Notes under the pieces: generated by a model | The model's input: only the letters and a program-made list of their open reading frames with translations | Database searches by the model: none | Told to the model about the DNA's origin: nothing | Made by a program: the position numbers and the translations under genes | Shown here: piece after piece, positions 27,952 through 37,200 of the stretch | Numbering within the stretch: the stretch's first letter is position 1 | Layout of the letters: every line of letters starts with the position of its first letter | Source: Caryophanales bacterium | GTDB taxonomy: Bacteria > Bacillota_I > Bacilli_A > Izemoplasmatales > UBA1188 | DNA length: 64,000 nt | Assembly: GCA_020633845.1 (NCBI GenBank) | Contig: JACKCW010000003.1 | Location: 1-64,000 of the forward strand | Direction of reading: 5' to 3'

Positions 27952-28899
27952 ATGGATAAAGACAGCGCTACCGAAAAGATTTTAAATTTAATGAAAGACT
28001 TCACCGATCTTGCGGGGAGTCTTTTTAACGTAAGTAAAGATAAAGCTTTTATTGCCGCATCTTATCTTTTATCACAAAAGAAACTGCCTTATTTCTCTAG
28101 TTTAAAGGAAAATGAAAACCGCGAAATACAGGGATATTTTGATCGGTTTCATGAGATAGATTATAAGCCTTATGAAATGAGAAGAGCGTTTAAAGAAGCT
28201 TATCTTTTTTCTTTAAGAGAAATGGAAAAGGTCAATGTCGATACGACGCTTGAACTGCCGCTTTTATATCTTAAAATGATTACGGAAACGATTTTCTCGA
28301 AACTGAACTATGAACATACTATCGTTTTAAATCCCTCTTCCAACGACGGATCTTTAGCCCAGAGTTTAGCGGATTCTCAAATAATTAAAGAAGAGGATTT
28401 ATACGTTATTGAAGAAAGAAATGATTTTTTACGGCTTTCGGAGAACTTAAGAGATTTATCCGCCTTTAACTATAAAATACAGGACTCGCTTCCGCGCTTA
28501 TCCTTTAAAGCGGACATTATCGTTTCCGATCCGTTTCTTAGAAGCGTAGAAGATATTCTGATATTTTTTGAAGATTACATCGAGTATTTGAATAACGACG
28601 GGTTTATGGTTATCGTACTGATGAACGAATTTGTCCGTTCCCGCGTTTTTACCGATAATATCTTAAAATATAAACTGGTTTTAATCGGTATCATTGAATA
28701 CCCGAAAGATCTCTTAGATGGTCTTATCGATTCTTCAATCGTCATTCTGGAAAAGAAAAATGAAATGAATAATGAATTTTTCACCGTAGAGATGCCAAGT
28801 ATCAAAAAGATTGAAGACAATCTTAAAGTGATGAACAATATTAAAGAATATATTGATGAATACATAGGAGGATCAACCAATGAAAATAATGTCAATTAA
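27952..28899 (+). CDS. YtxK-like class I methyltransferase homologue
   Basis: A 315-residue protein of the family that precedes ackA in many Bacilli (ytxK in Bacillus). It has a helical N-terminal domain and a Rossmann-type methyltransferase domain resembling N6-adenine methylases. Motif I is altered: LNPSSNDGSLA replaces the usual DPxxGxGxL. The catalytic box reads SDPF in place of NPPF, so activity on DNA is doubtful. Conserved linkage to ackA, which it overlaps by 20 bases, supports the name more than the motifs do. Confidence 0.72.
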   Translation: MDKDSATEKILNLMKDFTDLAGSLFNVSKDKAFIAASYLLSQKKLPYFSSLKENENREIQGYFDRFHEIDYKPYEMRRAFKEAYLFSLREMEKVNVDTTLELPLLYLKMITETIFSKLNYEHTIVLNPSSNDGSLAQSLADSQIIKEEDLYVIEERNDFLRLSENLRDLSAFNYKIQDSLPRLSFKADIIVSDPFLRSVEDILIFFEDYIEYLNNDGFMVIVLMNEFVRSRVFTDNILKYKLVLIGIIEYPKDLLDGLIDSSIVILEKKNEMNNEFFTVEMPSIKKIEDNLKVMNNIKEYIDEYIGGSTNENNVN

Positions 28900-30070
28900 T
28901 TCCGGCTCTTCGAGTCTCAAATTCAAACTCTTCGAAATGCCGGAAGAAAAAGTGATTACCGAAGGGGTCTTTGAGAGAATCACTTTTAAGGAAGAAGGTA
29001 TTTATACCATCAAAATCAACGGGGAAAAAATAAAAGAATTCCTGCCTCTTCCAAACCACGCCGTCGCGGTAGAACGTCTTTTAAAGGATTTAGTCGACCG
29101 GAAAATCATTTCGTCCTTATCGGAAATTAAGGGCGTTGGGCACCGGATAGTCCAGGGAGGAAAGTATTTTGATAAATCCGTCCTAGTCGATTCGTGGGCT
29201 AAAGACAGAATCAGAGAATTAATCGATCTTGCGCCTCTTCATAACGGACCGCACTTAATTGGAATCGAAGCTTTTGAGAAAGCTCTTCCTAATGTGAAAC
29301 AAGTTGTAGTATTCGATACTGCCTTCCATCAGGGAATGGAACCGGAAGCTTTCATGTATGCCGTTCCTTATTATTGGTATACCGATTACGGCATTAGAAA
29401 ATACGGAGCCCACGGAACGAGCCATCAGTTTGTCGCAAACGAATACGCAAGACTGACTAATCAGGATATCAATAAACTGAAAATAGTTACTTGTCATCTC
29501 GGAAACGGCTGTTCACTCTGCGCGATTGAAAACGGAAGATGTAAAGATACATCCATGGGCCTCACTCCTCTTGAAGGGGTACCGATGGGCACAAGAACCG
29601 GCAACATTGATCCGACCGTTGTATCCTATATCGTCGAGAAAGAAGGCAAAACCGCTTGGGAAGTCGTTAATGAATTAAATAAAAAGAGTGGTTACCTCGG
29701 AATTTCCGGTATCTCGAATGATGCGAGAGACTTAGAAGATGCGATGGCGGAAGGCAACGAAAGAGCGACCTTGGCTATCAAAATTCAGGAAAAGAGAATT
29801 GCCGATTATATCGGGTCTTATTATCTCTACCTTGAAGGAATTGATGCGATAATCTTCACAGCCGGTATCGGCGAAAACGCGAAAGAATATCGGGAAAGAA
29901 TTTGTAAGAGACTGGAGATTTTAGGAGTGGTGATTGACGATGAGGCCAATTCACAAAGAGGATATCCGTTTAGAATATCCGCGCCATCTTCTAAAATAGA
30001 TGTTTGGGTAGTCCCGACCAACGAAGAATTAGTTATCGCCAGAGACACTATGCGACTGATAAATGAATAA
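28880..30070 (+). CDS. ackA: Acetate kinase
   Basis: Interconverts acetyl phosphate plus ADP with acetate plus ATP, the energy-yielding step of acetate fermentation; 396 residues. The N-terminal INSGSSSLKFKLF is the nucleotide-phosphate loop. GHRIVQGG, YGAHGTSHQF and the ARTG-like MGTRTGNIDP complete the active site, and FTAGIGENA lies near the end. No phosphotransacetylase gene is in the window. It starts inside the YtxK-like gene behind AGGAGG. Confidence 0.97.
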   Translation: MKIMSINSGSSSLKFKLFEMPEEKVITEGVFERITFKEEGIYTIKINGEKIKEFLPLPNHAVAVERLLKDLVDRKIISSLSEIKGVGHRIVQGGKYFDKSVLVDSWAKDRIRELIDLAPLHNGPHLIGIEAFEKALPNVKQVVVFDTAFHQGMEPEAFMYAVPYYWYTDYGIRKYGAHGTSHQFVANEYARLTNQDINKLKIVTCHLGNGCSLCAIENGRCKDTSMGLTPLEGVPMGTRTGNIDPTVVSYIVEKEGKTAWEVVNELNKKSGYLGISGISNDARDLEDAMAEGNERATLAIKIQEKRIADYIGSYYLYLEGIDAIIFTAGIGENAKEYRERICKRLEILGVVIDDEANSQRGYPFRISAPSSKIDVWVVPTNEELVIARDTMRLINE

Positions 30071-30098
30071 AAAATCCCTTTTCGGGGATTTTTTATTT
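30069..30098 (+). terminator. Rho-independent terminator after ackA
   Basis: A ten-base-pair stem AAAAAATCCC/GGGATTTTTT (30069-30078 with 30085-30094) with T-rich tail. It may also serve the convergent metallohydrolase gene. Confidence 0.85.
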
Positions 30099-30793
30099 TA
30101 AAGATATTTTAGATAGATAAATAATATTATCGGTTAAATCACTAATTTTCATTGTCTTTCCGTGACCGGGATATATAACAAGCGGTTTAAGTTCAATGAT
30201 TTTTTGCCAAGATCTGATGTATGAAGAAAGATTTTCAATGACGAAAGATACCTTATGGAATGATAAAGGAATGTTCATCGCCGCATCGCCTACAAACATT
30301 TTTTATCTGTAAGAAGAAGAGAAAGAGAGTCTTTTGTATGTCCGGTAGTTTCAATTATGTCTCCGCCAAGCATATCTTTTAATAATTCTTTATTTTGTTC
30401 AGTATAAGGGATAAACCGTTTATCATCGTCAATAGAAGGATATGATATTCTGGATTTATTCAGTTTTCCTAAGAAAGAGGATAAAAATCCTACATAAAAA
30501 GCTTTTTGATTTTGGCCGGTTTTCATTCTTTCTTTAGCTTCTAAAGATGATATAATTAAAGCTTTTTTATTTACTTCTAATAGTCTTTTTAAAAAACCGA
30601 CATGATCGCTATGGGAATGGGTAATAAAAACATAATCTATCATTAATAAAGTAAAACCCGCTTTCTCCATCATCTTTTTAAAATGATCATAATCATTTTC
30701 ATAGCCTGTATCAATCAGAATCATTTTATCATTGTGAAAGTAAACGTAATTATTAACGAAAGAAGTCCCAAAATTATAAATTATCTTTTCCAT
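30093..30793 (-). pseudogene. MBL-fold metallohydrolase with a one-base frameshift
   Basis: Two overlapping frames together give one full metallo-beta-lactamase-fold hydrolase of about 233 residues. The first (30793 to 30290) has FITHSHSDHVGF, the THxHxDH zinc motif, and the third ligand in TGHTKDSLS. It runs off into KKCL and a stop. The second frame (to 30093) resumes with MFVGDAAM, the bridging Asp, and ends with YPGHGKT, the last His. The frames join exactly if the A6 tract at 30299-30304 (T6 on the plus strand) had one more base. It may be a recent pseudogene, a slippage-expressed gene or a base-calling error. The family hydrolyses thioesters, lactones or phosphoesters; no substrate is evident. 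Confidence 0.85.
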
Positions 30794-30840
30794 TATTTCA
30801 CCCTTATAAAAATATCATATCTTAGGAAAAGAAAAAAGCC

Positions 30841-30923
30841 AATAAAAAAGACCATTTTTAAGCGAACCCCTTCGGTTTGTTGTTCAACTTTTGGGTTTGC
30901 TTCACGATTAGAGTCTTTTTATT
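30841..30923. other. Long imperfect inverted repeat, possible structured RNA or two-way terminator
   Basis: Two nested arms: AATAAAAAAGAC (30841-30852) with GTCTTTTTATT (30913-30923), and AAGCGAACCC (30860-30869) with GGGTTTGCTT (30893-30902), one G-U pair. Both sides end in A/T runs. It opens the gene-poor stretch between the metallohydrolase and the holin gene (30794-31093); I see nothing coding in that stretch. Confidence 0.45.
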
Positions 30924-31093
30924 ATTTCCATTTTTGACTATTATTTGAATGTTTTTAAAAAACACGTCTTAGTTGAAGCGTTTTTTCCACCTAATTATTT
31001 TATATTTGACAGATAAGTAGTACAATTCAAAATAGTTTTATTATTTTTTAAGAATATTTTTAGTTTCCACTTATTATTAAGTAAACTAGACAA

Positions 31094-31471
31094 TTAGTTC
31101 TTAAGCGTATTAATAATTGATTCTATTTCGGTCGTGAGCCAAGTGTTTAGGTCTCCATAGGTGTCGCTTATATAAGTTTTAACATCCTCACTCATTTGTG
31201 TTAGAGCCGATTCTTTGGCTTTAGAAAGCGCCGTTTTCTGCGCTTCTTCATTAAACGTACCGCTTGTCTTAAGACTCTCGACATAGGTTTGAAAAACCGA
31301 CTTTACTGCGGCAGTAACTATCTCGGTTGCTGTAGACAAAAGTTTCGCCTCTTCACTGTCTTTTATTTTAGAATTAATAAGTTTAACCAGTTTGGTTCCC
31401 GCGATAGATATTAGCGGTAAAACCACCGCCGTCACAACTACGCTGATTATATTAAGTAGAATCTCGTTCAT
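31094..31471 (-). CDS. Phage-type holin, LLH-like
   Basis: A 125-residue protein with one membrane segment at 6-28 (VVVTAVVLPLISIAGTKL) and a long helical tail, the layout of the phage LL-H holin group. Conserved-looking ATEIVTAAVKSVFQTY follows the anchor, and Gln/Lys/Ser-rich helix and acidic segments follow that. Holins open the membrane for endolysins, and in clostridia relatives such as TcdE export toxins. No endolysin or other phage structural gene is near. It starts inside the end of the preceding minus-strand gene behind AGGAGG. Confidence 0.72.
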   Translation of the reverse strand: MNEILLNIISVVVTAVVLPLISIAGTKLVKLINSKIKDSEEAKLLSTATEIVTAAVKSVFQTYVESLKTSGTFNEEAQKTALSKAKESALTQMSEDVKTYISDTYGDLNTWLTTEIESIINTLKN

Positions 31472-31775
31472 TTACACTTCCTCCTAAATTTAAATGAATA
31501 TTTTGATTTTTTATATGATCATCGATTTTCTGTTCGGCTTTTATCAGTCTTGTCAGAAGATCGTCATATTTCTCTTCAAGCTTTTCAAGCGTTTTTTCTA
31601 TCCTTTCAATGCTGGATTTGATATATCCGATATCGCTTATCAGCACTCCTTCATTTTTTCCTTCCTGTTTATGGTCCTCTTTCTTAGTTCTTTTAAAAGC
31701 CAGAAAGGCAAAAAGAATGCTGGACGCGGTTCCAAAAATGCTGATGATTGAAAGAATGATTGTTATATAGTCCAT
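31452..31775 (-). CDS. Small XhlA-like membrane coiled-coil protein
   Basis: A 107-residue protein with an N-terminal membrane segment (about 4-26), a basic stretch and a coiled coil (about 45-85, SSIERIEKTLEKLEEKYDDL). This is the layout of haemolysin XhlA and similar small phage lysis proteins. Those are found next to holins, as here. The start at 31775 is chosen because AGAGGAG lies seven bases upstream; a longer frame to 31826 lacks such a site. It overlaps the holin gene by 20 bases, so the two form one minus-strand unit. Confidence 0.6.
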   Translation of the reverse strand: MDYITIILSIISIFGTASSILFAFLAFKRTKKEDHKQEGKNEGVLISDIGYIKSSIERIEKTLEKLEEKYDDLLTRLIKAEQKIDDHIKNQNIHLNLGGSVNERDST

Positions 31776-31783
31776 AGATTTCT

Positions 31784-31807
31784 CCTCTCTCAGAATATAA
31801 AGAGAGG
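31784..31807. promoter_or_regulatory. Inverted repeat holding both divergent ribosome binding sites
   Basis: CCTCTCT (31784-31790) and AGAGAGG (31801-31807) form the Shine-Dalgarno sites of the minus-strand XhlA-like gene and of a small plus-strand ORF. Only about 40 bases separate the two starts, so the promoters must lie inside the opposing reading frames, and overlapping divergent transcripts are expected. Confidence 0.5.
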
Positions 31808-31812
31808 CAAAC

Positions 31813-31983
31813 ATGAAGAAAAACAACCAGAAAGCTTTTAATTTGTTTTCCTATTTGCCCCAAGACAGTGATAAAGAAAGAATAATTGCCCCTAAAAAAT
31901 TGTTTTTCCACGCCAAGGCTTCTCCTTATATGAGAGGAGAACATTTATGGATAATAATTATAAAAGGTATTATTCTATCTTAA
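31813..31983 (+). CDS. Small ORF upstream of and overlapping the sigma factor gene
   Basis: A 56-residue frame with ATG at 31813 behind AGAGAGG. It begins MKKNNQKAFN, is basic, and overlaps the sigma-factor start by 37 bases in another frame. I recognise no family. The good ribosome site and the overlap suggest translational coupling to, or control of, the sigma gene, but it may also be non-coding leader. Confidence 0.4.
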   Translation: MKKNNQKAFNLFSYLPQDSDKERIIAPKKLFFHAKASPYMRGEHLWIIIIKGIILS

Positions 31984-32489
31984 AAAACATTGCGAGGGGG
32001 TACGGAAAAGAATACGAAGACGATTTGAGACAAGACCTCTATCTTTATCTTGAAAAACTTCTGCAAGACAAAAACACCAAGAAAGCAGATAAACCGTATG
32101 CTTATATCAAAACCGCTCTTATAAATAAGGCCAAGCACCTTTTTGCGTGCGAAAAACATATTAGAGACAAAACCATTTCTCTTGATTCAAAAAACGTGAT
32201 CGATGTTCCTATTCTAGATCTTATAGCCGACATGAAGGGCTATGAAGAAGATTTAATACTCGAGGAAGTTAAAATATATTTTTATAACAACATAAAAGAA
32301 ATAATGAACGAATCTTTAACCAAAAAAGAAGAAGATGTCTTTATGCTGGTTTTCTTTGAAGAAAAACCGCAAAAAGAAATTAAAGATAAACAAAACGTTT
32401 CACAACAAACTATCTCAGAAACATACAGAAGAGCCTGTCGAAAACTGAAAGATGTATTTCAGAAAATGTATGACGATTGGCCCGATTAA
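31947..32489 (+). CDS. RNA polymerase sigma-70 family factor, small (TcdR/UviA-like size)
   Basis: A 180-residue sigma factor with only regions 2 and 4. Region 2 spans about 5-75 (YYSILKNIARGYG, DDLRQDLYLYLEKL, AYIKTALINKAK). Region 4 spans about 118-170, with a helix-turn-helix around KEIKDKQNVSQQTISETYRRACRKLK. It lacks regions 1 and 3. Its size and two-domain layout match ECF-like toxin sigma factors such as TcdR, BotR and UviA; that likeness is by layout, not by a search. It sits divergent from the holin pair and ahead of the nucleotidyltransferase and RHS genes, so it is a natural candidate for their switch. Confidence 0.75.
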   Translation: MDNNYKRYYSILKNIARGYGKEYEDDLRQDLYLYLEKLLQDKNTKKADKPYAYIKTALINKAKHLFACEKHIRDKTISLDSKNVIDVPILDLIADMKGYEEDLILEEVKIYFYNNIKEIMNESLTKKEEDVFMLVFFEEKPQKEIKDKQNVSQQTISETYRRACRKLKDVFQKMYDDWPD

Positions 32490-32556
32490 TGTATGTTTCT
32501 TTTTTGTTTAGGTTGTTTTTTCTTGATTTCCATCTCTTATATAACGGAGGGTGAAA

Positions 32557-33417
32557 ATGTTAGACAATCTTAAAGCCACCGATTTTAATCCGAAAATTGA
32601 ATTCAAAATGCTTAGTTTTTTAGATCTGAGTTCGGCTACAAAGTTAACGTATAAAGTAAATAGAAAAATATTTGAAGGCAAAAAAACACCAAAGGCAATT
32701 GGAGAATTTATTTTTTATTGTTCATTTACTGTTTACCAAAAACTGAAAAACGAAAAACTTTCTTTAGATTTATTTAAAGAGTGCGCCTATGTTTATGGAG
32801 CGGTCTTTAATGAGAATAAAATAAATAATTTCTTGTTATGGTATGAAAGCATATCAGCCTTGCACCTATATTTAAGAATAGCCAAAACTCTTAAATATAT
32901 AGTGAAGGAAAGGACCTTTTCAGATAAATCAACAGAAATGGCAATTCTTATTACGAATTCTTTTTTGTACAAAGCACACCACTTAGTCATTATTTATAAA
33001 TGCCCTAACATCATCTATTTAGTCGGGGCAATCAAAAATGGTATAAGCGATGAATCACTCTTGAAATGCCTTGATATATTTAGCGAACTTCCGCCTCAAC
33101 TAAATAATAAATACGAATTAGTTGATAAAAATACTATCATTTTGCTTCTTAAAGCCAATAAAGAAAAAATATATTCTCTAGGAATAAAAAAGCTATGGCT
33201 TTTCGGTTCTTTTGTTAACGAAGAACAGAACGAATATAGTGATGTTGATTTATATGCTTTAACCACCGAAGACGCCATCGACTCAAAAGAAGAGATATTA
33301 GTTGAACTTAAAAAAATTGTTAAAAGGCCAGTCGATTTTCATATGAATGATGATAAAACACACTTTAACGAAAATATTTTAAAAGAAATGGAGTTGATCT
33401 TAGATGCAGATAAATAA
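32557..33417 (+). CDS. Nucleotidyltransferase with degenerate Fic-like N-terminal domain (first paralogue)
   Basis: A 286-residue protein. The C-terminal 95 residues are an MNT-type nucleotidyltransferase. LWLFGSFVNEEQNEYSDVDL gives the GS...DxD motif, and RPVDFHM supplies a third acid, so the site looks complete. The N-terminal 190 residues are helical; their segment RTFSDKSTEMAILITNSFLY, followed by LVIIYK, aligns by eye with the HPFxxGNGR helix and the strand after it in Fic domains. The His and Gly-Asn-Gly are lost. ATG 32557 is used: GGAGG is well spaced from it, while GTG 32551 abuts it. It overlaps the next gene by 14 bases. Confidence 0.65.
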   Translation: MLDNLKATDFNPKIEFKMLSFLDLSSATKLTYKVNRKIFEGKKTPKAIGEFIFYCSFTVYQKLKNEKLSLDLFKECAYVYGAVFNENKINNFLLWYESISALHLYLRIAKTLKYIVKERTFSDKSTEMAILITNSFLYKAHHLVIIYKCPNIIYLVGAIKNGISDESLLKCLDIFSELPPQLNNKYELVDKNTIILLLKANKEKIYSLGIKKLWLFGSFVNEEQNEYSDVDLYALTTEDAIDSKEEILVELKKIVKRPVDFHMNDDKTHFNENILKEMELILDADK

Positions 33418-34264
33418 CAGAATCAATATAAAACTTTTTTATCGTTTTATCGAATTTACTTCAAAGCTTTTAGGCACGGGGTTAACCCACGAAAAGATAA
33501 AACTCCTAGCGCTTGACATAGATAAAGCGGAATCGCTTGAAGAGATAAACCTCAAGCGATTCTCAAGCGCCCATCTTTATCTTTTAAACAGCGTTTCCCA
33601 GAGCTTTACCAAAGATATACTAGATACATCTTATTTTATTCTTTCGGGAGAAAAACTTGATGATGAAGTATCCGAAGGAATTTTAAATAAATATTATATG
33701 AACCTGGATGATGCAGCACACTATTTATCGAGCCTAATCCATTTCGCAGTTTTGGATAGTGTGAGCTTCAGAAAGGTTGAATTCGCTTTTTTGCTTTCAA
33801 ACTATGTAATGCTTAAAAAAGAAACAAATCCGATTATCATCTATGACTGTACGAAAGACAAGTACAACAAAGCAATTGAAGATAATGACATAGACGAACT
33901 CGGACTCGTATTCTTTGAAGCCGAACAAGTGGAAAAGCCCAAAGAAAGCGACGTTTTCATATCTAAAGAACAAATATTCTCTTTAATTAAAGAAAACAGA
34001 CCAAAAATCAAAGATTACTATAACGTTAAGAAATTATATTTATACGGTTCTTACGCCAAAGAAAAAACAACGGGATACAGTGATCTCGATTTTTTGGTTG
34101 TTTATAAAGATAAAATTCTAAACACAGAAAAAACCATGGCAACCATGCTCCTCAGAGAATATCTTGATTCTTTATTTCATGTTAAGACAGATATAATCGA
34201 TTTTACACACGCCTTAGAAAAGCTTGATATCGGCGAAATGGAAAACACAATAACACTAATATAA
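33404..34264 (+). CDS. Nucleotidyltransferase with degenerate Fic-like N-terminal domain (second paralogue)
   Basis: A 286-residue paralogue of the preceding protein. The N-terminal part shows the Fic-like sequence order: a helical lead (SSAHLYLLNSVSQSF), then AFLLSNYVMLKKETNPIIIY and the KYNKAIEDNDIDELGLVFFE tail typical of the end of Fic domains. FAVLDSVSFRKVE occupies the place of HPFxxGNGR, so no AMP transfer is expected from it. The C-terminal nucleotidyltransferase is intact: LYLYGSYAKEKTTGYSDLDF with later DIIDF. The gene ends 14 bases before the RHS gene, and is probably in its operon. Confidence 0.65.
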   Translation: MQINNRINIKLFYRFIEFTSKLLGTGLTHEKIKLLALDIDKAESLEEINLKRFSSAHLYLLNSVSQSFTKDILDTSYFILSGEKLDDEVSEGILNKYYMNLDDAAHYLSSLIHFAVLDSVSFRKVEFAFLLSNYVMLKKETNPIIIYDCTKDKYNKAIEDNDIDELGLVFFEAEQVEKPKESDVFISKEQIFSLIKENRPKIKDYYNVKKLYLYGSYAKEKTTGYSDLDFLVVYKDKILNTEKTMATMLLREYLDSLFHVKTDIIDFTHALEKLDIGEMENTITLI

Positions 34265-34277
34265 AAGGAGATTTAAA

Positions 34278-37200
34278 ATGATTCAAAAAATTACAAACAA
34301 CACAATAAACCCGGGAATCACGATAGTTGATTCCAAAATTTATGGCACAAACGGAACTCTATATTCTTATTCTTCTAGCGGCCACTATTATTCTGGTTTT
34401 AACAGCACAAAATTAATGTTTATAAAATTAACTTTCAACATTTTGTCGTCATCAGATATTCAGAGATCATACTTAAATTTAAAATATTCTGGAGTACACA
34501 ATTCTACAATGCTTAGAATCTATGACACCAACCAAACTGCCACGACTTCGGCGGCGCTGTTATCTGTTATTTCCAATTACTCAAACACAGCTTATTTTGA
34601 TGATGCGGTCATTATTGATGAGAGTACTATGACTGATGGATACGGACGTGCATCTTTTGATATAACAAACATTATCAGAAGCAAAGCGACAAGCACCACT
34701 TTCAGCGTTGTGCTCATGATAGCCTCAGACTATTCAAGTGCAACTGAATTAAAATTATATGATCCAGTTTATGATACTGATGATGTTTGTGTTACAACTT
34801 TGTCCGCGATTGACGGATTATCATCAAATTATCAATACCAGGAATCCGATGCCGGATTTGCCGGAAAAACATACGTAAATCTTGCAACGGGAAAAATGCT
34901 TTTAAATTTTGCCGGGCCATCTAGCAAAGATACAAAAATGCCTTTAGCATTTGGTTTTACCTATAATTCAAATAGATACCAACTATCATATGATTTGGGC
35001 AACGGGGCCAAGTCCTTTTTCAATTATAAAATATATCAAAGCGGATCGTCTTTAATCGTTCAAGATCCATCTGGTTATGACAATGTTTTTACACCTATTG
35101 ATGATGAAGAGGCCGAAAATCTTGATATTGATACCTCAAATCAATCTTGTGACTACTATTATTCATACGAGACGGGATCGCACATTGCGTATAATTCATC
35201 TACTTCTTTGTTGAGGTTATACGATAAAAACGAAAACTTGATGAGTTTTTATTATAATACGATCGTTACAAGACTTATGAGCATTTCAAATAAGCTTGGC
35301 AAAACCACAGATTATAATTGGGACATACTAAACGGCAATCCACCAGAATCAATTGAAAACTCTGTTGGAGAGATAATGTCTTTGGTTTATGACTCTTCAG
35401 ACAGAGTTGTTACAGCAACATGTAACTCTATTATTTTAACTTTCGCTTATGACGCGTCTGGTCGCTTATCAAGTGTGATAGAAAACAACGGGTCCACTAA
35501 TTTGTATACTGCAACTTACGGATATGATACAAACGGATATATGAACGACATTCACGACTCTTATTCAGATACCGGAATCAGTTTTACATATACCGGAGGA
35601 AAAGTGACCAGAATAGACTATTATAAAAACTCAACAACTGAATCTGCCGGATATAAAGTAATTGCTTACAACGATAATTTTACTAGTGTAGCCAATGAAA
35701 AAGGAGAGATTAATTATTACTACTTCAATGAAAACGGCAAATGTATTATGGTTATGGATGACAAGGGAAAAACTATTTCATTTAACTATGATGAAATAAA
35801 AAATGGTTTATCTAGTAATCTTTCCGGTCAGTCTCACGTTCAACATAATTCTAGAAATTTGATTGAAAATAATAGTTTTGAAAGCAATGATGATTTATTT
35901 GGAGATGACTCTTGTTGGACTATTTCAGGAGCGTCTTCTACAACTGCGGAAACAGTTGATGATGGAGTATATGGGCAAAAATCTTTAAAAGTATCTCACG
36001 CTGCCGGAGAAACGATAACAATTTCTCAAAATTTGCATAATGTCTATGAGGGAACATACATTTTAAAAGGATTTTTAAAACGTTATACACAAGCAAGTGC
36101 GATTACTTCAAGCAATATAAAAATCAAATTAATCGGAAGCTACGACATAACTGAAAGCGTTCCTGTGACCACAACGCAAAGCGATGGCACAACAGTCACA
36201 ACATATGTTAATCAAACAAATCATTGTGACAATTTATCAGTAGAAAATGCATCTTTTTCCGGAGATTCTAATTGGGTTGCTTTTAGTCTTCCTGCTTTAA
36301 GTTTTCCTACAGCATCATTTAATAATACCTTAAATATTACAATCCAATTAATCGGAAACACATATGATGTTTATTTTGACGAACTACAACTTAACAGCAA
36401 AGATATGAGCGCTAGATATAATTATGTTGAAAATGGATATATGGAATATGGAAGCGTGCTGCCTACTGGATTCGCAATGAATAGCGTTGGCCTTTTGGAT
36501 TCTATTTATACTCTTACTTCATCAGATGAACATGCATCTATTCTGGGCAAAAAAGTAATGCGGCTTTATGAAACATGTGCCTATACTCAAACATCTGGAA
36601 CTATCAATTCAAAAAAATTCTATCGAGAGATTCCGATAAAAGGAATTGAAGGAGAAGAACTAGTATTTAGCATCTTTGCCAAGGCTTTAGCTACAGAAAA
36701 TAATATTTTCAGAGCCTATATAATTTTTAATTATGTTGGCCAAAGTGCCGTATCAACCTATAGGTTCGATTTTATCAAAGACTTTTCTAACTGGCAAATG
36801 CTTACAAAAAGCATAACAGCCGAGCACTCATACGATGGAATTATTCTAGGAGTGGAGTATGCCGGAAAGTCAAACGCATATATTGATGCCTTCCAGCTTT
36901 ATAAAGATAACTATGGAAAGTACTATTCATATGATAAAAAAGGCAACCTTATTAACACAGTGGATGGCGCATCTTCCTCGAGCTTTTCTTACAACGATCT
37001 AAATGAAATTGAAAGCGCCTCTTTGAGCGACGGCAGTTACTATAGATATGAATATGATGACGATAGACAAATTACCGGCGTATATGATTCAAACGGCAAT
37101 CATCTAGTGATGGAGTACGACGATAATGGAAATAGAACCAGCGTTCAATTATTTGATGTCAATGGCAAAGCACTAAATGTGTCATCAGCCTATAATTCCT

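Noticed and set aside
31006..31026. TTGACA plus TACAAT as a promoter before the holin region
   Set aside because: The spacer is only nine bases, and downstream genes on that strand do not follow.
31094..32489. A complete prophage
   Set aside because: Only holin/XhlA-like genes are phage-like; no capsid, tail, terminase, integrase or endolysin is present.
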